From NCBI RefSeq assembly GCF_002156385.1, contig NZ_MVJM01000001.1:1-64000 (forward strand): DNA of 64,000 bases. The letters are read 5' to 3'. Of this stretch, positions 8,191 through 16,265 are shown piece by piece. The notes under the pieces are model-generated. The model was not told the origin of the DNA. It was given only the letters and a program-made list of their open reading frames with translations, and made no database searches. A program made the position numbers and the translations under genes. Each line of letters starts with the position of its first letter. Within the stretch, counting starts at the first letter, position 1. The DNA comes from Halalkalibacter urbisdiaboli. GTDB taxonomy: Bacteria > Bacillota > Bacilli > Bacillales > Bacillaceae_D.

Positions 8191-8545
8191 ACCCCTTGCT
8201 GCAACCCAGAAAATAACTCAGGAAAAGTCATTGGAGTGGCATTTGTACCTACTTGTCCCCATATATCGATATGAATTGGACTTTCCGCCGCTCTTATTTT
8301 CAAACGATAAAGGTCTTCATATTATTTTGCGTTTATTATATGTACATTTTCTTTCGCATATTGCAGGAGCATGTAAAAAAGAAAAAAATAGCAATAAAAC
8401 AGGATAGAAGGCATCTTTTCAGCTTAACACCCCTTCCATACCTTTCAAGCAATAGTATGAACAAATAAAACAACACTTAACCAAGATCGAGCAACCATGG
8501 TCTGTTTTCATGTCGCCATCATTACATTCACAATATATAATAATG
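8191..8545. other. Intergenic stretch without a supported gene
   Basis: About 350 bp between the repeat copy and the spore-protein terminator. Open frames here lack ribosome-binding sites and recognisable sequence. Nothing else is supported. Confidence 0.4.
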
Positions 8546-8573
8546 AAAGCCCGCAAAAAGCGGGCTCCTTTTC
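8546..8573. terminator. Hairpin downstream of the second YjcZ-type gene
   Basis: AGCCCGC/GCGGGCT stem (8548-8554, 8560-8566) with an AAAAA loop. It lies about 35 bp past the stop of the minus-strand tiny gene. Confidence 0.6.
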
Positions 8574-8600
8574 AAACCCTGCTATGCAAGGCTGCTTACA

Positions 8601-8699
8601 TTAGTAAGCATAGCCTCCCCAAGCAGAACCGATGATGATTAATAGAATGAACAACACAACTACTAACGCAAAGCCGCCGCCAGCATAACCTGCAGTCAT
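8601..8699 (-). CDS. YjcZ-family tiny sporulation membrane protein (second copy)
   Basis: 32 residues: a Gly-rich head (MTAGYAGGG), then the family helix FALVVVLFILLIIIGSAWGG ending YAY. AAAAGGAG precedes the ATG. The upstream region has a near-ideal sigma-K promoter and a 17-bp palindrome, so expression in the late mother cell is likely. It is a paralogue of the protein at 2853-2939, and adjoins a Gly/Tyr-rich coat-like gene on the same strand. The family's molecular function is unknown. Confidence 0.85.
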   Translation of the reverse strand: MTAGYAGGGFALVVVLFILLIIIGSAWGGYAY

Positions 8700-8728
8700 T
8701 TGAATCGCTCCTTTTAAGAAAGTTTCAG

Positions 8729-8745
8729 GTGAGTGATTCACTCAC
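8729..8745 (-). promoter_or_regulatory. 17-bp palindrome at the 5' end of the YjcZ-type transcript
   Basis: GTGAGTGA-T-TCACTCAC is a perfect 8+8 inverted repeat just downstream of the sigma-K -10, at about the expected transcription start. It could be a 5' stabilising hairpin or an operator. Confidence 0.5.
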
Positions 8746-8750
8746 AATCA

Positions 8751-8777
8751 TAGTCTATGCTTCCACTACGGAAGTGT
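8751..8777 (-). promoter_or_regulatory. Sigma-K-type promoter for the YjcZ-family gene
   Basis: On the minus strand, AC (8776-8777) is followed after 16 bp by CATAGACTA (8751-8759). This matches the sigma-K pattern AC-N16/17-CATAnnnTA completely. Confidence 0.6.
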
Positions 8778-8793
8778 GTAAATGAACGACTAA

Positions 8794-9192
8794 TCATCTT
8801 AGCCCAAAAATATTGCTCTGACCAATGCCAAAGCTTGAATCCGGCAAACCATAGCCCGGTACTCCGTAACCTGGATAACCGAAACCACTTTGCGGTCTTG
8901 GGAACCCTCCGTATGGTGTATAGCCTGTAAGTCCTTGACCTGGGAATCCGTAGCCCATCGGTTGATTAAATCCGCCTCCTGGATTGAAGGCACCGTAACT
9001 AGTACTTGGGAATCCATATCCACCAAAGCTATATGGGCTAAATCCAGTCATTCCTGGAGTATAACCATAACCACCACCAACGTTATGATCAAATAATTCA
9101 CTCCCTAAATATCCCAAGCTAGCACCAATTAAACCTGCCCCTAACGGACTAATTCTTTCTTCTTCTGAAGGATGCCACTCATGTCTATACAT
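8794..9192 (-). CDS. Gly/Tyr/Pro-rich spore-coat-like protein
   Basis: 132 residues. A short charged head (MYRHEWHPSEEER) and a Gly/Leu-rich helix (PLGAGLIGASLGYLGSELF) precede a long low-complexity region of GYG, GFP, YGFP and PGYG units. Such tyrosine/glycine-rich sequences are common among Bacillus coat and crust proteins, but no named homologue is recognised. AGGAGA lies 7-8 bases before ATG. A CATAGGTTA sequence (9234-9242), matching a sigma-K -10, lies upstream with a poor -35. The adjacent gene on the same strand is of the YjcZ type, consistent with sporulation. Confidence 0.7.
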   Translation of the reverse strand: MYRHEWHPSEEERISPLGAGLIGASLGYLGSELFDHNVGGGYGYTPGMTGFSPYSFGGYGFPSTSYGAFNPGGGFNQPMGYGFPGQGLTGYTPYGGFPRPQSGFGYPGYGVPGYGLPDSSFGIGQSNIFGLR

Positions 9193-9326
9193 TCCTCATT
9201 CTCCTCTCATACCCTTGCTCATTGCTACATGTTTAACCTATGACCATTAGATACATGCGGAATAGTCAGTCGCCTAGATTAATTGACATTAATGAAAACG
9301 CCTAAATCGACAGAATAATATAAAAT

Positions 9327-9355
9327 TTGACAAGGAGCCCTACGTTCATTATTAT
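9327..9355 (+). promoter_or_regulatory. Sigma-A promoter of metNIQ
   Basis: TTGACA (9327-9332), a 17-bp spacer and TATTAT (9350-9355). This predicts a leader of about 110 nt. The leader contains the direct repeat ACGTTCTT at 9361 and 9403, and has no recognisable S-box (SAM) riboswitch. Confidence 0.65.
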
Positions 9356-9471
9356 TAATAACGTTCTTCTAAACTTTAATTATATTAAAATATGAATTAA
9401 CGACGTTCTTGCTTCTTTCGTTCGTGAAAGAGGCTTTCTCTATGTAGATTGTTTTTATCGGAGGTGCCACA

Positions 9472-10482
9472 TTGATCGAAATCAAAGAGTTAGTAAAAGA
9501 GTATAAAACAAAAAAAGGTTCGGTTCTTGGCGTCGACAACGTTTCTTTAACGATTGAGAAAGGTAAAATCTACGGAATCGTTGGTTATAGTGGAGCCGGG
9601 AAAAGTTCATTATTACGTTGCTTAAATTTACTAGAAAAACCAACGTCAGGTGAGATTATCGTTGATGGCGTAAATCTAGTTACTTTAAACAAACAGCAGC
9701 TTCGTGAAGCACGTCAAAAAATCGGCATGATTTTTCAGCATTTTCACCTTGTTAGTGCAAAAACTGTTTTTGATAATGTTGCGTTTGCGTTAAAAGCAGC
9801 AAATCAACCGAAAGACATGATCGAAAAACGTGTTAATGAATTACTTGACGTTGTCGGTTTAGCTGATAAAAAAGACCATTACCCTTCCCAGTTAAGTGGC
9901 GGGCAAAAACAACGGGTTGGTATAGCTAGAGCACTTGCAAACAATCCTAAAGTATTACTTTGTGATGAAGCAACATCCGCTCTTGACCCAAGCACGACAA
10001 AATCGATTTTAAATTTGCTCAAGAAAATTAATCGTGAACTAGAATTAACGATTGTTTTAATTACACATGAAATGGAAGTCGTTAAAGACATTTGTGATGA
10101 AATGGCCGTTATGGAAAATGGAAAAGTAGTTGAACAAGGTCGTGTTTACGATTTGTTTGCAAACCCAGAACAGCCACTTACAAAAGATTTTATTTCTAGT
10201 GTTCTACAATTTGAGCTTCCGAAGCAATTAATGGACGAATGTTCGGGTGTTTTGATAAAGTTACAATTCCGCGGGGCTGTAGCAAGTGAATCTGTCGTTT
10301 CAGATGTCCTAAAATCATTTAACGTAACCGGAAATATCATGCATGGGAAAATCGAGTACATAAAAGACGTGCCACTCGGAATTTTCATCATGGAGCTTCA
10401 AGGCGAAGCTGGCGAAGTCCAACGTGCGATTGATTATTTAGTAGAACGAACGCATGGTGTGGAGGTGATTGAACATGCTTGA
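9472..10482 (+). CDS. metN: Methionine ABC transporter ATP-binding protein MetN
   Basis: 336 residues. Walker A is GYSGAGKSS, the Q-loop region is MIFQHFHLVSAKTVFDN, the signature LSGGQKQR, Walker B VLLCDEATSALD, and the switch His is in ITHEME. A C-terminal NIL-type domain (about 260-336) senses methionine in MetN proteins. The start is a TTG six bases after GGAGGT (9460-9465). It is the first gene of a metN-metI-metQ operon that imports methionine. The NIL domain and gene order make methionine the best substrate guess. Confidence 0.93.
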   Translation: MIEIKELVKEYKTKKGSVLGVDNVSLTIEKGKIYGIVGYSGAGKSSLLRCLNLLEKPTSGEIIVDGVNLVTLNKQQLREARQKIGMIFQHFHLVSAKTVFDNVAFALKAANQPKDMIEKRVNELLDVVGLADKKDHYPSQLSGGQKQRVGIARALANNPKVLLCDEATSALDPSTTKSILNLLKKINRELELTIVLITHEMEVVKDICDEMAVMENGKVVEQGRVYDLFANPEQPLTKDFISSVLQFELPKQLMDECSGVLIKLQFRGAVASESVVSDVLKSFNVTGNIMHGKIEYIKDVPLGIFIMELQGEAGEVQRAIDYLVERTHGVEVIEHA

Positions 10483-11137
10483 GTCAATCATAAATTTATT
10501 ACCTGAGTTAAATAAGGCTTTCTTCCAAACGCTTTACATGGTCGGTATTTCATTAAGTATTGCCATTGTGTTTGGCTTACCATTGGGAATTCTGCTATTT
10601 ATTACTGATAAGGATTTATTTTTAGAGAATCGTGTGTTAAAAGGAATCATTGGAGTAACTGTTAACTTAATTCGTTCCATTCCTTTTATAATATTACTTG
10701 TGGCTCTCTTACCCTTTACGCAATTCATTGTCGGAACAACAATTGGGCCAACTGCTGCCTCTGTTTCCCTTTCAGTTGCGGCGATTCCGTTTTTTGCGAG
10801 AATTGTTGAATCGGCCGTTCGTAAAATCGATAAAGGGATCATTGAAGCTGCCATTGCAACTGGAGCTACACCATGGATGATTATAAAAGATATTATTCTA
10901 CCTGAATCAAAGCCTGGGCTTATCCAAGGTTTAACAATCACAACGATCAGTCTTATTGGTTATTCTGCGATGGCTGGGACTGTCGGAGGAGGCGGAATCG
11001 GGGATTTAGCTGTCCGTTTTGGCTATTATCGTTATGATAATACGGTCATGTTTACGACTATCATTATCTTAATTTGTCTCGTTCAATTTATTCAATATTT
11101 AGGTGACTACATCGCTAAAGTCGTCGATAAACGATAA
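10475..11137 (+). CDS. metI: Methionine ABC transporter permease MetI
   Basis: A 220-residue permease with about five membrane helices and the EAA-type coupling loop (GIIEAAIATGATPWMIIKDIILPE). GGAGGTG at 10461-10467 is 7 bases before ATG 10475, which overlaps the last 8 bases of metN, so the two are translationally coupled. An upstream in-frame TTG at 10469 is too close to the RBS. Family sequences such as SIPFIILLVALLPFT and AMAGTVGGGGIGDLA are visible. Confidence 0.93.
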   Translation: MLESIINLLPELNKAFFQTLYMVGISLSIAIVFGLPLGILLFITDKDLFLENRVLKGIIGVTVNLIRSIPFIILLVALLPFTQFIVGTTIGPTAASVSLSVAAIPFFARIVESAVRKIDKGIIEAAIATGATPWMIIKDIILPESKPGLIQGLTITTISLIGYSAMAGTVGGGGIGDLAVRFGYYRYDNTVMFTTIIILICLVQFIQYLGDYIAKVVDKR

Positions 11138-11204
11138 GGTATTACAGAGGTCTACCCTCTTTTGTAATATAAAATATAGAGAACATAAAAAGGAGAGAAA
11201 CAAT

Positions 11205-12050
11205 ATGAAAGCAATTAAGTTAGCATTTCTTTTATGCTTTGCTGCACTTCTCGTTGCATGCTCATCAAATGAGCAAAGTGCTCCACAGACTGAGTCAGAT
11301 GCAGAACCAGTAGTTGAGGAAAAAGGTACGTTAAAAATCGGGGCCACTTCTGGTCCATATAGTGATATGGTTTCAAAAGCAATTAAACCTATTCTAGAAG
11401 AGCAAGGCTACGAAGTTGAAGTAGTAGAATTCAGTGATTACGTTCAACCAAATAATGCTTTAGGAAATGGTTCAATTGACGCTAACCTATTCCAACATAA
11501 AATTTTCATGGAGTCATTTGCAGCGGAAAATGGTTTAGAGCTATCTGAAGTTATTATTGTTCCTACTGCTCCAATGGGAATCTATTCTAGCAAGTTTGAA
11601 TCAATGGACGCGATTGAAGAAGGTGCAACAGTTGCCCTTCCAAATGACCCGACAAACCTAGCACGTGCATTACTTATTCTTGAAGATGCAGGTTTAATTA
11701 CAATTAGTGAAGAAGTCGACCCTCTAACTGTTTCAGAGAAAGACGTCGCAAATAACCCGTTAAACCTACAGTTCCAACCTATTGAAGCAGCTCAACTTCC
11801 TCGTGCAGTTGAAAGTGTTGATGTCGCAGCAGTACCAGGAAACTTTGCACTTGCTTCAAAAATGGATTTACTAGATGCACTTAAATTAGAGAATATGTTC
11901 GATGATTATCGCAACCGTGTCGTTGTTAATACAAGTGATTTAGAAGAGCAATTCGTGGCAGATATTAAAGCAGCAGTAGAATCTGAAGAATTTGAAGCTG
12001 TGATTGATAACGAGTTCCAAGGCTTTGGAAAACCAAGCTGGATGGAATAA
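11205..12050 (+). CDS. metQ: Methionine-binding lipoprotein MetQ (NlpA family)
   Basis: 281 residues. The signal peptide ends in lipobox LVAC (Cys at about 19), so it is a membrane-anchored substrate-binding protein. Family motifs include LKIGATSGPYSDM, DYVQPNNALGNGSIDANLFQH and VALPNDPTNLARALLIL. AGGAGAGAAACAAT leads to ATG 11205. Longer upstream in-frame extensions run through the intergenic region and are rejected. It closes the metNIQ operon. Confidence 0.93.
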   Translation: MKAIKLAFLLCFAALLVACSSNEQSAPQTESDAEPVVEEKGTLKIGATSGPYSDMVSKAIKPILEEQGYEVEVVEFSDYVQPNNALGNGSIDANLFQHKIFMESFAAENGLELSEVIIVPTAPMGIYSSKFESMDAIEEGATVALPNDPTNLARALLILEDAGLITISEEVDPLTVSEKDVANNPLNLQFQPIEAAQLPRAVESVDVAAVPGNFALASKMDLLDALKLENMFDDYRNRVVVNTSDLEEQFVADIKAAVESEEFEAVIDNEFQGFGKPSWME

Positions 12051-12056
12051 GTAAAC

Positions 12057-12118
12057 AAGGGGTGTCCAGTTTTAAGGTCTGTTTTTCACCTGGAACTGAA
12101 CAGCCCCTTCTTTTCTAC
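12057..12118 (+). terminator. Terminator of the metNIQ operon
   Basis: A long imperfect stem pairs AAGGGGTGTCCAGTT with AACTGAACAGCCCCTT, followed by CTTTTCT. Confidence 0.65.
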
Positions 12119-12134
12119 AACTACCCCTAGTAAC

Positions 12135-12899
12135 TCAATCCTCAAACTGGAGTTGAAATGATTCAGGAACGAAGCTTGGTACTTTTCGATCAAGGATATG
12201 CAAAATCATTTTTGAAACTAATACACCTGGTCCAAGTGCTTGTCCGACACTAATCGTTGGGATGGTTTTCTCCTGAATCCATCTAGTCACTTGCTCCATT
12301 GAAATGTAGCTTGGTAGTTTTTCTGCATAACCTGAAACAGGAAACCTGATTCCCTTCATTTGTTCAATGGTTAACCCCATTGGCATACCAACATACTCCT
12401 CCAACGCCATCCCTTTAGGATCAAAGGCTAATACTGTTGTCCCAAAACCAATAGCTGCTGCTGTAATAATATGAATCCCTCTTTGACGTGCTTCACGATG
12501 TAGAAGAACCGCGTACGGAAACGCAAAATAATCAATGGCATCAATGACATAATCAACCTGATGCAAAAAATCTGAAACATTTTCTTCATGAACCCCTTCC
12601 GAATATGTAGTAATCTTTAATTCGGGATTAATGGCGAGTAAATGTTCCTTAAGAGCTTCTGATTTATTTCGCCCAATCGTCTTAAATGTGGCCGCGCACT
12701 GCCGATTAATATTTGATTCATCAAAACTATCTGGATCTGCAATTCGTAACTCACCAACTCCGATTCTCGTAAGCAATTCTGCTGAGAAGCCACCAATGCA
12801 ACCGCAGCCAGCTATCGCAATTTTTGCGTTTCGAAGCTTATGCATATCTTCCTCTGACATAATACCTAGATTTCTTGTCAATCGTTCCTGGACTATCAT
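12135..12899 (-). CDS. E1-like/ThiF-family adenylyltransferase
   Basis: 254 residues of the ThiF/MoeB/HesA fold. Seen are the nucleotide-binding loop IAIAGCGCIGGFSAELLTRIG, the acidic strand end RIADPDSFDESNINRQ (Mg-ATP contacts and the conserved NxNRQ), and a YVIDAIDYFAFPY segment. Such enzymes adenylate a carboxylate of a protein tail, peptide or small acid. The paired CxxC zinc motifs of MoeB/ThiF are absent, as is an obvious thiol-transfer Cys, which argues against ordinary thiamin or molybdopterin roles. The start overlaps by one base the stop of the upstream acyltransferase-like gene, so the two form one operon. The substrate is unknown. Confidence 0.75.
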   Translation of the reverse strand: MIVQERLTRNLGIMSEEDMHKLRNAKIAIAGCGCIGGFSAELLTRIGVGELRIADPDSFDESNINRQCAATFKTIGRNKSEALKEHLLAINPELKITTYSEGVHEENVSDFLHQVDYVIDAIDYFAFPYAVLLHREARQRGIHIITAAAIGFGTTVLAFDPKGMALEEYVGMPMGLTIEQMKGIRFPVSGYAEKLPSYISMEQVTRWIQEKTIPTISVGQALGPGVLVSKMILHILDRKVPSFVPESFQLQFED

Positions 12900-13504
12900 T
12901 ATTTCACCTCCATTAATTGGGCTTGTGGTGTCACTAAAAACTCGTAAATTGAATATTTTTTTTCTTTCAATAATGGTAGTCCTTCAGTCAAATTAAAAAT
13001 GCACGGAATTGTTTTTGATCCTAAATATATCTTAGGTTCTCCAATAATTTGAAATGGAAACTTAAAGATTCTGTTTAAATAGTTGAACACTCGTTCATCA
13101 ATGCAACAAACCCAACATTCAATATTGGCTTCTAATGAATATTGAACGGCAGAACGAATAAGACCTAACCCAACATCGTGTTGAGGAGCTTTTGTAAGTG
13201 CACTTAGCTCAGCTAAAGTATTCTTTTCAAAATTTCTTAATTTTTGTAGAGAAATATCATTTATTTCAAAGTTTTTTATAGTTGGTAAACTCATTAAATC
13301 CATAAAAACAAGTCTTGTTACACCAACTACTTGGTCTTTCTCTTGTGTTTCTGCAACAAAATAGGTGGAATACGGTTCGTATTCGTCTATTTCATTATTT
13401 TTAAAAAAACCTAGCTCTTTGTAACGATTGTAATGTAGGGAAATAGCCTCTTCTCTAACCTCCCCCTCTGCTTTACTATAAACATAACGGTCTAAATTCC
13501 TCAT
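12899..13504 (-). CDS. FeeM/LuxI-like N-acyl amino acid synthase-type acyltransferase
   Basis: 201 residues resembling the autoinducer-synthase/FeeM branch of GNAT acyltransferases. Seen are a charged head with NEIDEYEPYSTYFVAE, the central strand VVGVTRLVF, a conserved acidic/hydrophobic AELSALTKAP, and a late IYLGSKTIPCIFNL segment like the (Y)LG..vPa..dl end of this family. Relatives transfer fatty-acyl groups from acyl-ACP to amino acids or homoserine lactone. It is coupled by a one-base stop/start overlap to the E1-like gene. Assignment is from motif pattern only; a generic GNAT enzyme is the alternative. Confidence 0.6.
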   Translation of the reverse strand: MRNLDRYVYSKAEGEVREEAISLHYNRYKELGFFKNNEIDEYEPYSTYFVAETQEKDQVVGVTRLVFMDLMSLPTIKNFEINDISLQKLRNFEKNTLAELSALTKAPQHDVGLGLIRSAVQYSLEANIECWVCCIDERVFNYLNRIFKFPFQIIGEPKIYLGSKTIPCIFNLTEGLPLLKEKKYSIYEFLVTPQAQLMEVK

Positions 13505-13662
13505 ACAAAACTCTCCTTTTTAAATTTAATAGTCTTATACTTAGAACTATAAATAAAAAAGGGATTTTTTTCTATAATTTTCTATTTTTTTCCGGTTTTT
13601 TAGCAAAAATTGTAGTTACTAATTCTAAAAAATAACTTTGAATAGAAAAGGCGAACGTAATA
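13505..13662. promoter_or_regulatory. AT-rich divergent intergenic region between acyltransferase and HD-GYP genes
   Basis: About 158 bp, extremely AT-rich, with repeated TTTTCTAT(T/A) tracts. It must hold both divergent promoters, but no single sigma-A match stands out. Half of a CodY-like AATTTTC motif is present, which is too weak to call. Confidence 0.35.
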
Positions 13663-14856
13663 ATGAAACAAAAAGATAAACTTTTAACCAAATATTTTAC
13701 CGAGCATCAATATCAAATCACTCAAAATATTTTTATCATTATGACAATATATTTAACCCTTAGTATTTTTTGGAATGTTCTTTTTACATTCTTTGATCTA
13801 CCATACTCTAGAGCAAATGTTTCATATCTAGTTACCAGTTTATTAATTGTTCTTCTACTAAGAATTATATTTATTTGGATTCCATCTATGTATCTTCCTC
13901 ATTTTATACTACTATATGCATTATTACTCTTTACTCTTATATACTTTAGTTCTGGCTATGGCGAGTCTTGGAGTTATTTTTTACTAATGCCGATATTAGC
14001 AGGTTTATTTAGTAGTAGAACATTACTTATTTATTACTCATTAATTGGATTAATGACTTTTTCAATAATTTCGTTTTTTTTTCCAATAGGGGATATAAAA
14101 ATAGATGCAATAGATTTATCTAATCGACTTTTGTTATATATTATAATTTCTACTTTTAGCTACCTATTGTTTAGCAAGTTATTTCAATCATATAGAAATC
14201 AAGTAAACATCATCATTGAGTCTATGGAATCTACCCTCGAGCAAACCGTTAAGAGCTTCATAATTGCGATTGAAGCAAAGGATCAATATACATTTGGTCA
14301 CAGTGAACGCGTTAGTTTATATGCTGTAGAAATAGGGAAAAAAATAAGTGATTATAATGATGAGCAAAATCTTAACAGACTTCGACTGAGTGGACTTGTT
14401 CATGATATAGGAAAAATTAATATACCAGAGGTAATTTTAACATCGACAGAACGATTAACTAAAGAGGAATTTGAAGTGGTAAAAACACATCCTATAGTTG
14501 GAGCTAGAATGGTTGAACGGGTTTCTAGTCTTGAATTATTGAAACCAGGCGTACTTTATCATCATGAACGTTGGGATGGCAAAGGCTACCCTTCTGGAAT
14601 ACAGGAAAAGGAAATCCCTTTAGATGCAAGGGTAATTGCGATTGCTGATGCTTTAGACGCCATGACCACTACAAGGGCGTATCGTGAAGCTCTGTCCTTT
14701 GATGAAGCATTTAAAAGATTAAACAGAGGAAAGGGAACTCAATTTGACCCCTACCTTATTGACATTGTGAATACGATCAAACCTAGGTTACAAAAAGTAT
14801 ATGAAACGTCTTACCATGAACTTAGAGATCTTGAACAAATAACAGATTTTATCTAG
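13663..14856 (+). CDS. Membrane HD-GYP domain protein, probable c-di-GMP phosphodiesterase
   Basis: 397 residues. About six membrane helices span residues 20-180 in a MASE-like sensor region. A short linker leads to an HD-GYP domain (about 195-390). Conserved residues are visible: HSERVSLYA, LVHDIGK (HD), KTHPIVGA, HHERWDGKGYPSG (HHExxDGxGYP), and IADALDAMTTTRAYR. The motif set is complete, so hydrolysis of c-di-GMP or a related dinucleotide is expected. It is divergent from the acyltransferase/E1 operon, which may indicate a joint signalling role (inference). RBS AAAGG is somewhat distant from ATG 13663. Confidence 0.85.
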   Translation: MKQKDKLLTKYFTEHQYQITQNIFIIMTIYLTLSIFWNVLFTFFDLPYSRANVSYLVTSLLIVLLLRIIFIWIPSMYLPHFILLYALLLFTLIYFSSGYGESWSYFLLMPILAGLFSSRTLLIYYSLIGLMTFSIISFFFPIGDIKIDAIDLSNRLLLYIIISTFSYLLFSKLFQSYRNQVNIIIESMESTLEQTVKSFIIAIEAKDQYTFGHSERVSLYAVEIGKKISDYNDEQNLNRLRLSGLVHDIGKINIPEVILTSTERLTKEEFEVVKTHPIVGARMVERVSSLELLKPGVLYHHERWDGKGYPSGIQEKEIPLDARVIAIADALDAMTTTRAYREALSFDEAFKRLNRGKGTQFDPYLIDIVNTIKPRLQKVYETSYHELRDLEQITDFI

Positions 14857-14866
14857 TAAATCTAAA

Positions 14867-14915
14867 AAAGGTGTGTTTTTAAAAGAGGTTCTGTCTTTTT
14901 GAGACACACCTTTCT
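14867..14915 (+). terminator. Terminator after the HD-GYP gene
   Basis: AAAGGTGTGT (14867-14876) pairs with ACACACCTTT, followed by CTTACT. It lies between converging genes. Confidence 0.65.
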
Positions 14916-14935
14916 TACTGATAAACAAACGAATT

Positions 14936-15682
14936 TTAAGTTAATACCCATTTCTGAATCGCTTGTGCAACACCATCTTCTATATTGGTTGCTGTAATCC
15001 AATTAGCTGCTTCTTTAACACTTTCTTGAGCATTGCCCATTGCGATTCCAAGTCCTGCCCCCTGAATCATTGCAATGTCGTTTAAACTGTCGCCTAATGC
15101 CATGACATTTTCCATTGTAAATCCTAGACGTTGACATACTTTGTTAAGTGCCTTGGCCTTATTTACACCTTTAGCGTTTATTTCTAAATTTGTTGGACTC
15201 GAATTACTAACTTCTAATGCTTCGTTATCCGATAGCTCCTTATAAATTATTTCTCGTATTCTATCATCGGGAATATCAAATCCAAATTTCATCCATTCAT
15301 GTGCAGATAAATCTTCTGGAATCCCTTCTCTCCAAACATTTCCGACCGTTGCACCCCAACAATATGTATTGTATTTTTGTTTTAGCCCCCACATATGTTC
15401 AATAAACGCAGTATCTAGTAATGTTCTTTCAACTAATGTACCATTCTCATCCCAAATTTCACTCCCATTTACAGTAATTAAATAGGATTGAAGTGAAAGT
15501 GATTTTACTAAATCATCACACGTCGTTCTTGTTCGTCCCGTACTTATGACAACATGAATCCCTTGCTTTTCTGCAGCCTTTATAGCGTTTCGGTTTTCTT
15601 CTGAAATTTCATTGCGATTATTCAACAACGTTCCATCCATATCAATGGCTATTAATTTAATAACTTTTCTCCCATCCGTCAT
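14936..15682 (-). CDS. Cof-type HAD-superfamily hydrolase
   Basis: 248 residues. HAD motif I is IAIDMDGTLLNN, motif II ISTGRT, a Lys sits in the central region, and motif IV is ALGDSLNDIAMI. The C2 cap places it in the Cof/YcsE-type subfamily of sugar-phosphate or flavin-mononucleotide phosphatases. Substrates are usually broad, and none can be named here. GGAGG is about 9 bases before ATG. A second, distinct Cof-type gene lies at 17021-17836. Confidence 0.85.
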   Translation of the reverse strand: MTDGRKVIKLIAIDMDGTLLNNRNEISEENRNAIKAAEKQGIHVVISTGRTRTTCDDLVKSLSLQSYLITVNGSEIWDENGTLVERTLLDTAFIEHMWGLKQKYNTYCWGATVGNVWREGIPEDLSAHEWMKFGFDIPDDRIREIIYKELSDNEALEVSNSSPTNLEINAKGVNKAKALNKVCQRLGFTMENVMALGDSLNDIAMIQGAGLGIAMGNAQESVKEAANWITATNIEDGVAQAIQKWVLT

Positions 15683-15863
15683 TGTTTACAGCCTCCAATC
15701 GTTCATTTTAAAAAAACATTGTACTTTTTATCAGAATCATGTCAAAATATGCGCTTCCCCAGGAAATGTTACCGGTTCTATTTCCTATTTACCTCTAATG
15801 TTTTGCGTATCATGTGTGAAGTCACTATAATAAATAACATCATAATTTTTTAATGGGGGTCAA

Positions 15864-16262
15864 ATGAAAAAAGTTCAAGTAGTTGCTGCGGTAATAAATA
15901 ATGAGCAAAGTCATATTTTATGTGCATTACGCTCACCAACAATGTCCCTTGCCCATCATTGGGAATTTCCAGGCGGAAAAATAGAAGATGGCGAATCGCC
16001 TGAAGAAGCGTTAACGCGAGAAATTCGTGAAGAACTAGATTGTGAAATAAAGGTTTCCGAGAAAATAGAAAGTGTTACTCACCGATATCCTAACGTATTG
16101 GTTCATTTGCTTACCTATCATGCGACGATTATTTCTGGTTTCCCGAAAGCAAAAGAACATGCGGATCTTAAGTGGATTCCTCTCGAACAGTTAGACCGGT
16201 TGCGCTGGGCTCCTGCTGACATTCCAACGGTAGAGCTCCTACTCAAACAGATTAGGTCCTAA
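15864..16262 (+). CDS. Nudix hydrolase, MutT-type (8-oxo-dGTP/CTP pyrophosphatase-like)
   Basis: 132 residues with a full Nudix box: GGKIEDGESPEEALTREIRE followed by ELDCEI. The N-terminal strand KKVQVVAAVINNE and the short length are typical of MutT/CTP pyrophosphohydrolase proteins that clean oxidised or non-canonical nucleotides. GGGGGT lies 4 bases before ATG. A block of extragenic repeats immediately follows. Confidence 0.87.
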   Translation: MKKVQVVAAVINNEQSHILCALRSPTMSLAHHWEFPGGKIEDGESPEEALTREIREELDCEIKVSEKIESVTHRYPNVLVHLLTYHATIISGFPKAKEHADLKWIPLEQLDRLRWAPADIPTVELLLKQIRS

Positions 16263-16265
16263 CAA

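Noticed and set aside
9193-9471. S-box (SAM) riboswitch before metN
   Set aside because: Expected by analogy, but the conserved S-box sequence blocks are absent.
10534-10941. Minus-strand open frame of 135 codons
   Set aside because: Antisense shadow of metI, which has all its family motifs on the plus strand.
13560-13620. CodY-binding site in the AT-rich divergent region
   Set aside because: Only half of the AATTTTCWGAAAATT motif is present, which is expected by chance in such AT-rich DNA.
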